From: Camellia lanceoleosa
Taxonomy: Eukaryota > Streptophyta > Magnoliopsida > Ericales > Theaceae
NCBI GenBank assembly: GCA_025200525.1
Contig: CM045762.1
Location: 24,989,374 to 25,053,373 of the forward strand
Length of the DNA stretch: 64,000 nucleotides
Direction: 5' to 3'
The notes under the pieces are model-generated. The model had not been told where the DNA came from, made no database searches, and was given only the letters and a program-made list of their open reading frames with translations. The number at the start of each line of letters is the position of its first letter. Position 1 is the stretch's first letter. Of this stretch, positions 11,772-23,903 are shown piece after piece. The translations under genes and the position numbers were made by a program.

Positions 11772-14700
11772 TGTAGATGTCCCCGAACGCCCCGGGAGGG
11801 TTAAGTCCCGTTCCGTTCATATTGGGGTCACTACAGTTCGGACTCGATTTGTGTCGGTTCTTAATCTTGAACCAAAGAGTCCAAATCTGGCAAATCGTTT
11901 GAGAAAACAGATTTTTGAAAAGTAGTGCCAAACATGGACTGCTTTGCCAGATTACAGAGTCGCCACCTAAATATTTAAAAAGGGGAAATTTAGGAAACCC
12001 TGACTCGGTGCCGAAGGCCACATGTCCGTCTTCACCAAAGTGGTCTTGGCTCGGGAGCTTGGGTACGATCGGGGAAGGTCAGCTATGAGCACCCCTTCGC
12101 CTCGTCCAAGACCTACTCTACTAACCGTGATATCCTGTTTTGAAAACCTTACATGCTCTTATTCCAATTATTAGCCTAGAATTACTATGTTATGCGCGCA
12201 ACAAACAAGTATAGACTAGATTGCCTAATTTGGAAATAAACATTGCATATCTATTCGTTTTGAAAATGCTTTGGAATTTGTTACTCGCAAGTAGGCTAAA
12301 ACACGGATTTCAATGAGTTTTCCCAACTCAAGCAATCCAACCTCCACCCACAGGCATTCAAACAGTTTATCTCACATAAGCATTTAGCCACATGGTAGGC
12401 CTACTGTCATGTTAACATTCACACGCATGCGACATGCTAAAGCGTAAATACTTACATCGTACTCCGTGCCAAAACAAAAACTAGTTAGCAAACATGCGTG
12501 TCCTAGTTCATGTTAAGTGGCTAATGCAACACATGCAAGGATGTAATCTAGAGTAGGCTCGGCTAACCCTAAAGATGGCATGTGAAATGCAATCGTTTGA
12601 TGCACGTATTCAAGTTGGAATTTAGAATACAATGCAGTTTGTATGATGTACCGAGCCCGGTGCATGTAAACAAATGCATGGATGCACGCATGCATAGCAT
12701 AAGGTATGCTAAAATAAGTATGCCCTAATCTACCATCGAAAGCGGGTAAATAAAAGGGATAGAAAGAAATGGGGGTTTGGAAGACATGCACCCACTCACA
12801 CATACTTATTACAAATGTGCCTTTACTCGGAGGGACCAAAAGAATAATACAGAACCGAATAACTAATTAACTACGCAAGCTAATTTATTATTACAAATAA
12901 CTAAATTAACCAAATAAATTAATTAATCTAATCAAACAATAAACCGCCTCGGGATGAGGGCCAAATGCAACAAGGCCGATCGACTGAATCACTGCCATGC
13001 ACGGATTGCCTCTGTTTCCCCTGCTATCCTCCTCTGAAAATTGCCAAAATCCCAGGAGTGCCTCTCAGGGCACTGGGGAGTACTACCGGCTGGGGTAGAG
13101 CAACACCGACTGAGTAAGGAGGCCACGGGCACTAGACTTATCAATCGGCTGCCAATTGATCACGGCCGGCACTAAACAAAGGCTTGGCCGCACAAAATGC
13201 TCGCAAAACTCGCAACTCACAAAGAAGAGAGGACAACAACATGCATGGCAATATAATTCAAGCCATTTATGCACCAAACACATCCCTTATCATGTTAGTG
13301 ACTCAAAGGGGCATGTGCCTCGATTCTCGGACCGCCAATCGCGCATTTCCATGCATGATGGCCCTAAGAACCAAGGATGCAACTTCACTTTCAAATGCAT
13401 GCAAACCAAGTAAACATGAAAGGGTGCCAAACCTATATCATTTTCATCTCAAGAGGCCAAGCATACATGCTTATGCAATGCAACTCTAAGCATGTTATCT
13501 AGCATGCAACATGAACAATGCGAGCAAGCTAAACATGTTAGGCATACCACCTAAGGAAAGAGGCATATAAACCAAGCAATGGAGTGGATTAGAACATGAA
13601 TCAGACTACTCCTAATTGGCCTAAAATCAGTGGCCAAAGTGCCTAGAAATGGAGACTAAACACACACACACACACATGCAAGTGTTATGGTCCAAACCTA
13701 AGGCATAAACATGGCAACCCCCAAGCACACTTGGAGATACCAAACAAGGACAACAAACACACATTGTAAAGCTCTGAAAATCATGCAAAACATGATGCCA
13801 AATCATGCAACAAAACAAGCCAAACAAAGCATGCAAATGGTCTAAGGTTCAAAGCAAATCAATGAGGCTTTGAACCACACTTAGCACAACCACACATGGC
13901 AATACTTAAGCACTTAAAAACAGAGTTTTAACACATAAAACTAAGCCTAAAGGACCACCTAGATGGCATCTAGATGACATGAATCCAAAGGCATGCATTA
14001 AAGCCAAAACATGGAGCATTTAACACATACTCTTAAAGCATTAAAGAGGCATGCTAAGCAATCAAACAAACATGTACGAAGGACTGAAATAGCATGCAAA
14101 ATGGTTCCAAACCGTCAAAAACGAAGCAAGCAAGGCATGCTACACACTCATGCTCTTAAGGCCAACAAGCCCAATGCAAAGAGGCTATATTAAACATGCT
14201 ATGGTTGGCTCAAACGACATGAGAAAGACCTAAAACATGGAAATATGAGCACAAAAACTTCACAAATGCAATCCTAAAACATGCTAGAAGCTAAGGCATA
14301 CAACCTAGGCATGTTAGAGGATCAAAAGGCATTACAAGGCAACTATGCTAAGCATGCATAAGGGACCTAAACCAACTTAGAAACATGTTATATCATGGCA
14401 ATATAAGCATGAAAAACAAACCAAACATGTTCAACACACACTTAAGCACGAGCTCCCTCAAGAAGCCAAATCTTGCCCTTTTCAAGGACATCAAGGAGAG
14501 GGGGTGGTCCTCTCCTTCTTGAGACTCTAAGGCATCATCTTTACCACTAAAATCCCTCAAGATTTCAGTGGTGAAGAGATCCTAACACCAAAGTCTCGGA
14601 TCTCTCACAAAATGGTACAAAGAAGGGCCTTTTCAAGGCCTAAGGGTGGTCAAACCTACCCAAACCACCAAGCACTCTTAATAAACAATAAAGAGGCTTA

Positions 14701-14934
14701 AAAAACAGAACTTTTATGTGTTATAGACTAAGCATAAAAACTGTTTTAAACTAGGCAAAAATGGAATGCAAAAATGGGGTAAATAAAGTAAGTTTCTTAC
14801 CCTTGTTGACCCTCTTCACAAATGTTGAAGTGGTTGCCTCCTTGAGCTCCAAATCAGTCAAGAACACCAAGAACAAGCCCTTAGAACCTCTGTCCAAAGG
14901 GGAAGGTGAAACACTAGGTGTTTTGTGCCTTAAG
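11772..14934 (-). repeat. 3' LTR of the Tat-like element, outer part (left of the viral insertion)
   Basis: It aligns almost continuously with 37,903-41,040. It contains a hairpin at 14,539-14,576 whose arms carry two mismatches here but are perfect in the other LTR, and a CA microsatellite near 13,665. Many AGCATG/CATGC words give it a distinctive texture. The stretch ends at the viral junction, where the last bases (TTTTGTGCCTTA) are inverted relative to the same site in the other LTR. Confidence 0.88.
14539..14576. repeat. Conserved LTR hairpin, imperfect copy
   Basis: Left arm CTTTACCACTAAAATC and right arm GATTTCAGTGGTGAAG flank a 6-nt loop, with two mismatches. The other LTR has a fully paired version at 40,654-40,691. 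Confidence 0.7.
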
Positions 14935-14935
14935 C

Positions 14936-16162
14936 ATGTCGTTGAGTGCGATTAGCTTTTGATTTGAAATCAATAAGTAATTGTTCAAGGTTGGGAGTAA
15001 ATGCTTTTGTGATTGTTAATAATTGTGGATTGACAGGTGGTGTGAATTCTTCCATATCAATTTGTGTGGGAGAATTGGTTGAATTAACGTCTTCTTCAGG
15101 AAAATGAGTATGTGTTGAATAAACAGGTTTACTAATCTGGGATGTAGTTGAATTATCAATGCCTTTTAATTTATTTTGAGTTGGAGGACCAAAACGTATT
15201 TGACTATTTTTTCTGAATAAAGGAGTACTAAATATTTCATCTTCAGTTTCAATTTCAGTAGGGATACTAGATGTACTATGTCTAGAGGATTGACTACGAT
15301 TGAATTTGATATGAACTGAACCATCATTAAATTGTTGAATATCTCGGATATCAGTGATAGATGATTGTTGTTGATTATGTTTGTAATGTTCATTAACAGT
15401 AATCCATTCATCAGGTAACTCAACATTTTTCCATTCAATCATTTGGGGAACATTAATATGTGAATCAGTACTACTACTTTGTATTAATAAAGTTTTATCT
15501 TTAGGTGATTTATGCAAAGCATGAACATTTAAATTAGTTTTCATACATTTATAGTGAACACGATAAATCAAAGCAATATTATGAGTTTTAGTCATCATGT
15601 TTGTAAATGAACCATGTAATTGAATATTTAATGTTAAAGCATGTAAAATATTGGGATCTTTTAAACTAAGTGTAAAATCAGGAAAACAATTGAAATGGAC
15701 TGGACCTTTATGAAGACCAGTTTCCATCATACCCATTAAACTATCATTGTAATTAAGAAATCGAGCATCTCTTAAACATAATAAAACAGAAGTATTTTTA
15801 CCTTGTGGAGTTAATGGTTTAATACCAACTTGAATTAATCCTATATGAATAAAATTGTAATCATTTTTTAAATATCTTTTAATAAGTTGAGCATCAAATA
15901 ATTGACAGGTTTCCCTGGGTTTTTCCAAAGCATAAACTTGTTCCATAGTTTTAACATGCAAAGTGAATTTAAAAGTATTCTGTACAAAAGAGGTTTTATA
16001 AATTTCTTTGATTGGTAATTTTGGTATATTACAGTCTACATTAATTGGATCATTTTGTATTTCAACATCTTCTTCATTAATTACTAAACCGTGATTAGGT
16101 ATAGAAGGCAAAGTAGTTGACCTAGAACTGACTGATGAGTTACTTCTAAATAATCGACTCAT
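14936..16162 (-). CDS. Movement-protein part of viral ORF1, copy B (open, cut off from the rest)
   Basis: The ATG at 16,162 opens a frame of about 409 codons without a stop up to the insertion edge. Residues around 50-200 carry the 30K-type movement core (HIGLIQVGI, VLLCLRDARF, KGPVHFNCFPDFTLSL), expected to act at plasmodesmata. The rest is Ser/Thr-rich with no recognised domain. The start lies about 290 bp downstream of the primer-binding site, as in related viruses. The frame runs into host sequence at 14,935; the remaining ORF1 lies on the plus strand from 19,304. No full-length product can come from this locus. Confidence 0.85.
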
Positions 16163-17055
16163 TGTTCTGTTTAATTAATCAGTTTTACAATTATCTTAAT
16201 ACAGACCCTATTCTTGTCAAGTTATCACAGACCAAAGTGGTTTAATACAGACCCTATCCTAAATGTCCATACTGCCTAATGCTAAGGACTTACCCCGGAC
16301 AGAAAATGGAAGTGGGTGATGTAAACCAGGTGGATAACAGACTGATCTCGTGGGTGATTAAGATGGAATTGAAAACTAGATTAAGCAAATGAACAATAGG
16401 AAACGATTAATCAGAAGAAACTAAACAGTTAGAAACAGGATACAACATACAAATGGCTCTGATACCTTGAACGCGGAAGCAGCAACAGAATGAAAAAGAT
16501 GGATTACGAAATCAAAGATGAACACAATTAAACAAAGACAGTAATAATTTATAACCAAAATATTATTCAAAACATTTAATTAAAACATTTAATTGAATAC
16601 AGAAAATAACTTGCACTTATAATTGTTGTAATCTGCAAGGATCTTTTAAATAGGTTGAACAGAAGAACGGAAAATAGTAAACCTCACTCAGAGCACTCGG
16701 GTTTTTTCTTACAAACTGAAAGATTGAAGAAAATTGAAAGTTGCCTGAGTGATTACAATTGATTACAATATATAGAAAATTATATTAACTATGCAAAGAT
16801 GTGAATCGGCCAAGGCAATTTGGCGACATTGGAGACTAAGCGGTATGTCGGTTGCTTTCGGCTGATTGATTGAACAGTTGAGCAGCTTTAGCAAAAGTTG
16901 ATTAACCAAATAGTGATGTGAACAGTAGCTTTTACTATTCATCACTTTCGGTGGAACATGTGAATAAAGGAATCGGAATAAATACAAATTGGCAGCTTTT
17001 CTCAAAAGAGTATTGATTGAAGCCATTTTTGTATTTATAAAGAATCCTATGTTGA
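16163..17055 (-). promoter_or_regulatory. Viral intergenic region: promoter, leader and primer-binding site, copy B left arm
   Basis: This is non-coding sequence between the large ORF and the movement protein. It matches 25,350-25,934 of the right arm, then continues past that arm's end through the primer-binding site to the ORF1 start. A TATA-like TATATATTG stretch lies near 16,780 on the minus strand, upstream of a GAGTGCTC motif shared with copy A. The part between 16,453 and 16,163 is the only copy of the 5' leader in this insert. Confidence 0.7.
16454..16466 (-). other. Viral minus-strand primer-binding site (initiator tRNA-Met type)
   Basis: On the minus strand this reads GGTATCAGAGCCA, matching the classical plant initiator tRNA-Met primer site used by caulimovirids and many plant retroelements. 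The right arm of the same insert stops eight bases before the equivalent position. Confidence 0.85.
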
Positions 17056-18502
17056 CTAGGCATATGGATCCTGAGCATCTTGAAACTCGGGTCGACCATA
17101 TGGAATGGATTGAGTAGTTGATCCTTCAGAAGATTGGGCTGAACTGTCTGAGCTTTCTTCTGAATTATCTGAACTGGTTGATTGGGCTTGAGCTCGATCC
17201 ACAAGTTCTTGAAACCATCTGAAACATTTCATCACGGGAGGGCTTGGACTTGACTTTGGATTTAGCTTTGGGCCGAGCAGGAGATGAATTGGGCTTTGCC
17301 TTTGATTTGGATTTTGACTTGGGTTTTGACTGATCCTTGGGTTGGTCCGGAATTATGGGAACTTTGGACTTTCCCTTGGATTTGGATTGGGCCGGTTGAA
17401 CTGATTTGGGCTTGGAACCACTGGATGAGGGGCTTCCAAGATTGACTGGAGGAAGACTGGATTGACTTCCTTGGCTGATTACAGCAGTTGGGTTCTGGTG
17501 GGCTTTGACTATTGCAGGAGTTGGAGCACATTGATCAGGAGGAAATTCCTCATGGATAATTTCAATAATTCTGGGCACATTGAACTTAGCCCCCCATTTG
17601 ACTGAGTGTTGTCAAATAATTATGTTATCATCAATCCCATAATGCCATTTAAATATCCATGGAATTTTGTATTTGGACATAAAATTGAGCAACATAGGAA
17701 ATTGTTTCTGATGAGTAGTGAATGGGTAAACAGCAGTAAAATAAGCAATTGTTTCATTGAGGGAACTGGGGAGAATTTCTGAAATGACACCATAATGGGT
17801 CCACCATCTCACAAACCAAGTTGGTAACTCAGATTTGAATTTTTGATCAAAGGAAATGAACCAAGAGTGACTGAATGACTCATTTTGGTACAAGAACAAT
17901 TTGAACCAAACATCAACATAATCATGATAATTATATTGAATAGAGTGACCAGGTAAATCTCGAAGCAGATTAGGATTTCCCCATTCTGCAAGAGAGACAA
18001 TATTATGAATGTAGAGTGAATGGTATAGGATCTTATAGGCATAAGTTCGATCCTGAATTGGTTTAATCAAGATGGAATGATGGCTGAGCAAGATATCTTT
18101 GTAATAAGAGAGGTTTTTCTCTGGAGGTGAAGAAATGAAATGGCATCCAGAGCCAAAATGGAATTGAGCAATTTCATTAATGGTTTGATTTCTGGGGTGA
18201 CTAGGTTCTTTGAAGAACAGGTTTGTAATATGTGACTTGGTGTACTCAGTTCGAGAAGGACGAACTTGGTTAATTGGAAGTGGAGTAACTGAAATGGATT
18301 GGCTAGAAGCAAAAGGATCATTAGCCAATGCAGATGAATAATCAGGACGGTGAATAGTACCAAGAGTATGGTACCGGTTAATTAGGTCAATAGATTTGGA
18401 TGGATGAACTGACTCCAAAGGAGGAGGAACAATGAGTTGATTAGGTTTGCTGGAACTAGAAGAAGGAACCAAAGCCTTTGAAGGAGGCCTTGGGCGAGAC
18501 AT
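17056..18502 (-). pseudogene. Large viral ORF of unknown function, copy B left arm (one stop, one frameshift)
   Basis: This is nearly identical to the intact 481-codon ORF at 23,904-25,349. A TGA at 17,614-17,612 replaces a CGA arginine codon, a CpG transition, after about 296 codons. A small frameshift near 17,215 alters the frame before the acidic tail. A few other amino-acid differences are scattered through the N-terminal part. Confidence 0.88.
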
Positions 18503-18523
18503 CTGTGGAATAGGGACAACAGA

Positions 18524-18754
18524 TTAGCAACCAGAAAGAAGATCTAAATAATTCTGGTAATAAAACAAATTGTTGTAATAATCATGACGTAAAACACGTC
18601 GAGCTTGTAACTGTTGATGATTGATGTATTGGGCTCGTTTAGTAGTTAGTCTGGTTGATTTAAGACGGGTAATGCGGCGGTTAACTTGTCTGATCAGGGT
18701 TTTGTAATGGGTAATTTGGGTTTTAACGTAAGAAATATGTGGAGTAGCACTCAT
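18524..18754 (-). CDS. Small basic viral ORF, copy B left arm
   Basis: Its 76 codons are identical in translation to the right-arm copy at 23,652-23,882. The ATG overlaps the stop of the RNase H frame as ATGA, an arrangement used by caulimovirids for coupled translation. It is basic, has no recognised domain, and is conserved in diverged copy A. Confidence 0.65.
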   Translation of the reverse strand: MSATPHISYVKTQITHYKTLIRQVNRRITRLKSTRLTTKRAQYINHQQLQARRVLRHDYYNNLFYYQNYLDLLSGC

Positions 18755-19302
18755 CCCTTACCTCCCTGTAAAAATTCCCGGGTAAGAAAATTAGGAAGGG
18801 AATTTTGACAACCAGGTATGTAAGCAATGTCAAAATCAAAAATACTTAAAATAGATTGCCAACGGACAAAAATTTGTTTACTAGCAAGATTTTGAACATC
18901 CTTTTGCAAAACATATTTAGCAGATTTGCAATCAACACGAAGTAAAAATTTTTGATTTAAAATATCATCTTGAAATTTTTGAATGCATAAAACGGTAGAT
19001 AAAATTTCTTTTTTAATAGTACTATAATTTAATTGTGCAGTATTCCAGACACCAGAATGAAAACGGACAATTTGTTCAGGTGATTGAGGAGTAACTTGCT
19101 GGAGCAGAATACCACCATAACCAATATCAAAAGCATCAGTTTGAATGATTTTGAATGAATGTTCAGTAGGAATACCAAGACAAGGAAGAGACTGAACATA
19201 TTTTTTAACTTGTTGAACAACAGCAGTATGAGTAGAAGACCAAGGAGGAGGATTATCTTTTAACCTATCAAACAGAGGTTGACAGATTTTTCTAAGGTCT
19301 TT
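18751..19302 (-). pseudogene. Fragment of RT end and RNase H, copy B left arm
   Basis: The frame begins abruptly at the head-to-head junction, inside the RT connection, and continues through the RNase H domain to the normal ORF1 stop. It differs from the right arm at a few residues, for example TDAFDIGYGG against TDTSDIGYGG near the first catalytic Asp, and Asn for Asp near the end. It lacks the RT active site and is a dead fragment. Confidence 0.88.
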
Positions 19303-19325
19303 ACTAATCGCACTCAACGACATGC
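19296..19325. other. Head-to-head junction inside viral copy B
   Basis: Up to 19,302 the sequence is the minus strand of the RT/RNase H region. From 19,304 it is the plus strand of ORF1 at the movement/coat boundary. The first bases of the plus arm (CTAATCGCACTCAACGACATGC) are the same as the end of the minus arm at 14,957-14,936. There is almost no extra sequence at the joint, which suggests end joining of two viral DNA ends. Confidence 0.85.
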
Positions 19326-22300
19326 TTATTATACTAAATATACTTCTACTCAAATGTCCCAAATCTCCCAAGAATGGTATGATTTTATGGTTCAATATGG
19401 TTTTGAATTACCTCTGTTAGAATATGTTGAAAAATATTACAAACAGTTAAATACAATTACGAAACATAAATGGAAAACTTCTGCTACAACTACTGTTAGC
19501 TCTAGTCATCCTCCTTTAGAGAAAATCATCCTTAATCAACAAGGAACTGAAATCACTGCTTCACCTTTTAAATTACCTGGTAATGATAATGAAATTAAAA
19601 AAGTCATTGAACAAAATAATTATACAAATCTGTGTTTAAATACTATTGGTAAACAATTAGATAAAATAGAAACCAATTTAGACTCTATTCCCAGTTCATC
19701 TACTAAACCACTTTTAGATGCACCTTTGCTAAATCTCCCTACTCATCGATCTAAAAGAAATAGTTTAGTTACAAATGATCAATCATCTACTGTCCAAGCT
19801 ATTGAAAAATTATTTAATAAATTATCTACAACTGATACTCCTTCACCTTCTAAGGATAAAGGTATTACTGTTCTAAATCAACAATTTGACAATGATCCGA
19901 ACTCTACTCAATCTGACACTGATAATGAGATAAACCAATTCGCTCAACAATTCCAAGTTACAAAAATCCATTATCCAAAAGTTAATCCCCAAACTACTAA
20001 GAATTGGTATAACAAACCTACTCCTGTCGATTTACAATTTGAAGAAAATAATATTAATAATCAAATTTCTGTTTCTGCTAAAAAATTATACGAATGGAAT
20101 ATTGATGGCCTCAGTGAAGATCAAATCCTTCAAAAATTAAATCATTTATCTATGGTCTCCAACAGTTATCTCTCCAACTATCCCCAATACACTCAACCTG
20201 AAATTGTTACTTTAATCACTACTGGTTTTACTGGTATGCTCAAATCTTGGTGGGAAAAATACTTAACTGAAGATCAACGCGAATCCATAATTTATGCTAA
20301 TCAAACTGATGATCAAGGATTACCTATTTTTGATGAAAATTTAGGATGCTGTCATCCTGATGGTATTAATCAATTAATCTATACAATTGTTCGCCATTTC
20401 ATTGGTACCCCAACTAATATTTATTCTCGTATACATAATCAACTTAGTAATCTTACATGTCCAACATTAAGTGACTTTAGATGGTATAAAGATGTCTTTA
20501 CCTCTAGGGTTATGTTAAGAGAAGATTGTACTAAATCATTTTGGAAAGAAAAATTCATTAATGGATTACCTAGTTTATTTGCTCACAAAATCCGAGATGT
20601 TCTTAGTCAACCTACTGGTGTTATTGAATATGATAATTTAACATATGGTGATATAATAAGCACTATTCAAAAAGAAGGTTTAAAAATGTGCATTGATTTA
20701 AAACTTAGTCAAAAAGCTTCTAAAGATAAACATAAAGCTAAATATGAATTAGGCAATTTCTGTGAACAATATGGATTACCTCCAGTTGCACCCTCTCGTA
20801 GGAAATCACATAAATATTCAAAACATAGAAATTATAAATCCAAGCATTATAATAAATATAACAAGCCTTATTCACCTTCTAAATCCAATGATAAGTTTTA
20901 TACTAAACCTAAAAAGAAATATCATAAATCTAAATCACATTCACAATCTAATAAGGATGTTACCTGTTATAATTGTAGTCAAAAAGGTCATTATGCTAAT
21001 AAATGAAAAGAAAAACAAAAACTCAAAGAAAGAGTTAATCAACTCCAAATCAATGAAGAATCCAAAATTCAATTATTTGAAATCTTACAATTAAATCAAT
21101 CTGATAATGATTCCTCTTCTGTTCCTCCATCTACATCCAGTTCCCCTTCTGATAATGATCAATCTGATTCTGATAACCAACATAATCAAATTACTTTAGG
21201 ATGTACTGATGTTTGTTGTAAACCTGTTAAACAAATTTCTGTTCTTACCAAACATACTCAAGAAGAATCTGCTCTAATCGATTTAATTAGTAAATTAGAT
21301 GATCCTAAACTAAAACAACAATACATTGATAAGTTAAGAAATTTATTACTTCAAAAAGACACTAAACCTAAGTTTAATAAACCTATTATTAGTTTATCGA
21401 AAACTTTAGAAAAATTTAAAAATAAAACTAAAGAAGTAACACTTCAAGATTTACAATATGAAATTAATCAAATTAAACAAACCATCCGAGATCTCCAAAG
21501 TAAAGATAACAAATTAGAAAATGAAATCATTAATATTAAACTTAAACAAAACTTAAATGCTTTCCAACCCAATCTAAAATCACCTCAGCAATCTGCACAC
21601 CATTCTGATTCTGAATCTGATCACACAAATCCTGATAAACTCATTTTTGATAATCGGTCCCAAGCTACTAACCTTGAAGATAAAAGATTAAATTTACTTA
21701 ATAAAATTTTTATGCAAAAATGGTATTCACGAATTAAAATCATAGTTGAAGACTTTGAATTAGATTTAGTTGCATTAATTGATACTGGTGCTGATTTAAA
21801 TTGTATTCAAGAAGGATTACTTCCTACTAAATATTATCACAAATGTCAAGAGAAATTAACCTCTGCTAATGGTAGTAAAATGCATATTAAATATAAATTA
21901 CCTAAAGTACATGTTTGCCAAAATAATGTTTGTTTCAAAACTACATTTGTTTTAGTTAAAAACATGACTGATAGGATTATTTTAGGTACACCTTTCATTT
22001 CATTACTATATCCATTTACTACTTCCACTGAAGGAATTACTACTCATGTTCTAGGACATCCTGTCACATTTAAATTCTTGTTTCCACCTGAACCATTAGA
22101 ATTAAATCAATTACAAGATTGTTCTATTACTCATACTATTCAAAGATTAACTCGACATATTAATTTTCTTAAAGAAGAAATTAATTACAAAAGAATTGAT
22201 CAACAATTAACTGATCCAGTTCTCATTTCTCAAATTAATGATTTTAAATTAAAACTTGAATCAACTGTTTGCTCATCTTTACCTACTGCATTTTGGCATA

Positions 22301-23655
22301 GGAAAAAACATGTAGTCACATTACCATATATTAAAGGTTTTAATGAAAAACAAATTCCTACTAAATCTCGACCTATTCAAATGAATTTTGATTTATTAGA
22401 AATGTGTAAAAAAGAAATTAATGAATTATTAAAAAATAGAATAATTAGTCCAAGTAAATCACCATGGTCTTGTCCTGCTTTTTATGTTAATAAAAATGCT
22501 GAATTAGAACGAGGTGTTCCTCGCCTAGTTATTAACTATAAACCATTAAATGCTGTTCTTGAATGGATTCGATATCTTATTCCTAATAAGAAAGATTTAA
22601 TTAAACGACTTAATCAAGCTGTTATTTTCAGTAAATTTGATTTAAAAAGTGGTTTTTGTCAAATCCAAATTCACCCTAAAGATAGATATAAAACTGCTTT
22701 TAATACACCTTTTGGTCAATATGAATGGAATGTCATGCCATTTGGATTAAAAAATGCTCCTAGTGAATTTCAACACATCATGAATGATATATTTAATCCA
22801 TTTAGTCATTTTTCTATTGTTTACATTGATGACATATTAATTTTTTCCAAATCCATTAGTGAACATTGGAAACATTTAACTGCATTCTTTTACACCATTA
22901 AAAGTCATGGTCTAGTCATTTCTGCTCCTAAGATTAAATTGTTTCAAACTAAAGTTCGATTTTTAGGATATGATATTCATCATAATACTATTCTCCCTAT
23001 TAGCCGCTCTATTGAATTTGCGTCTAAGTTTCCTGATGAAATTCTTGATAAAACTCAATTACAACGGTTCCTAGGTTCCCTCAATTACGTAGCTGATTTC
23101 TATCAAGACCTTAGAAAAATCTGTCAACCTCTGTTTGATAGGTTAAAAGATAATCCTCCTCCTTGGTCTTCTACTCATACTGCTGTTGTTCAACAAGTTA
23201 AAAAATATGTTCAGTCTCTTCCTTGTCTTGGTATTCCTACTGAACATTCATTCAAAATCATTCAAACTGATACTTCTGATATTGGTTATGGTGGTATTCT
23301 GCTCCAGCAAGTTACTCCTCAATCACCTGAACAAATTGTCCGTTTTCATTCTGGTGTCTGGAATACTGCACAATTAAATTATAGTACTATTAAAAAAGAA
23401 ATTTTATCTACCGTTTTATGCATTCAAAAATTTCAAGATGATATTTTAAATCAAAAATTTTTACTTCGTGTTGATTGCAAATCTGCTAAATATGTTTTGC
23501 AAAAGGATGTTCAAAATCTTGCTAGTAAACAAATTTTTGTCCGTTGGCAATCTATTTTAAGTATTTTTGATTTTGACATTGCTTACATACCTGGTTGTCA
23601 AAATTCCCTTCCTGATTTTCTTACCCGGGAATTTTTACAGGGGGGTAAGGGATGA
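19304..23655 (+). CDS. Viral ORF1, copy B right arm: coat, zinc knuckle, protease, RT, RNase H (one in-frame stop)
   Basis: The frame is open for about 1,450 codons except for one TGA at 21,004-21,006. The coat region runs to about 20,960. The zinc knuckle starts at 20,965 (CYNCSQKGHYANK), and its last Cys is where the TGA falls; copy A has TGT there. After a charged helical linker come the protease site DTGAD (21,781), the RT with the YIDD box (22,822-22,833), and the RNase H with TDTSDIGYGG (Asp near 23,269), an IKKEIL Glu and a VDCKSA Asp. FCQIQI in the RT differs from the usual FWQIQI. The N-terminal movement domain is absent from this arm. The frame ends overlapping the next ORF as ATGA. 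This is the best preserved copy in the window, but it is interrupted. Confidence 0.9.
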
Positions 23656-23882
23656 GTGCTACTCCACATATTTCTTACGTTAAAACCCAAATTACCCATT
23701 ACAAAACCCTGATCAGACAAGTTAACCGCCGCATTACCCGTCTTAAATCAACCAGACTAACTACTAAACGAGCCCAATACATCAATCATCAACAGTTACA
23801 AGCTCGACGTGTTTTACGTCATGATTATTACAACAATTTGTTTTATTACCAGAATTATTTAGATCTTCTTTCTGGTTGCTAA
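23652..23882 (+). CDS. Small basic viral ORF, copy B right arm
   Basis: This 76-codon frame starts on the ATGA overlap with ORF1. It is rich in Arg, Lys, His and Tyr and probably alpha-helical, with no recognised domain and no membrane segment. A relative occurs at the same place in diverged copy A (7,026-7,253). Position and conservation suggest a real viral gene, perhaps a virion-associated or nucleic-acid-binding protein, but that is a guess. Confidence 0.65.
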   Translation: MSATPHISYVKTQITHYKTLIRQVNRRITRLKSTRLTTKRAQYINHQQLQARRVLRHDYYNNLFYYQNYLDLLSGC

Positions 23883-23883
23883 T

Positions 23884-23903
23884 CTGTTGTCCCTATTCCA
23901 CAG
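23884..23903 (+). promoter_or_regulatory. Acceptor-like splice site directly before the large viral ORF
   Basis: A pyrimidine-rich TGTTGTCCCTATTCCACAG runs straight into the ATG at 23,904. Copy A has CTATTTTATTCACAG directly before its ATG at 7,280, although the surrounding bases differ. The shared form suggests that the large ORF may be expressed from a spliced RNA. No donor was identified. Confidence 0.4.

Noticed and set aside
13156..13489. Plus- and minus-strand frames in the LTR, also found near 39.2-39.6 kb
   Set aside because: The frames are not kept between the two LTR copies and show no domain.
14936..19320. A bipartite virus with movement and coat genes on opposite strands
   Set aside because: The opposite orientation results from the head-to-head junction. 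Reading frame and shared bases show that both parts come from one ORF.
20965..21006. Programmed read-through of TGA in the zinc knuckle of copy B
   Set aside because: Copy A has a normal Cys codon there. A simple nonsense mutation explains it better, and no stimulating structure was seen.
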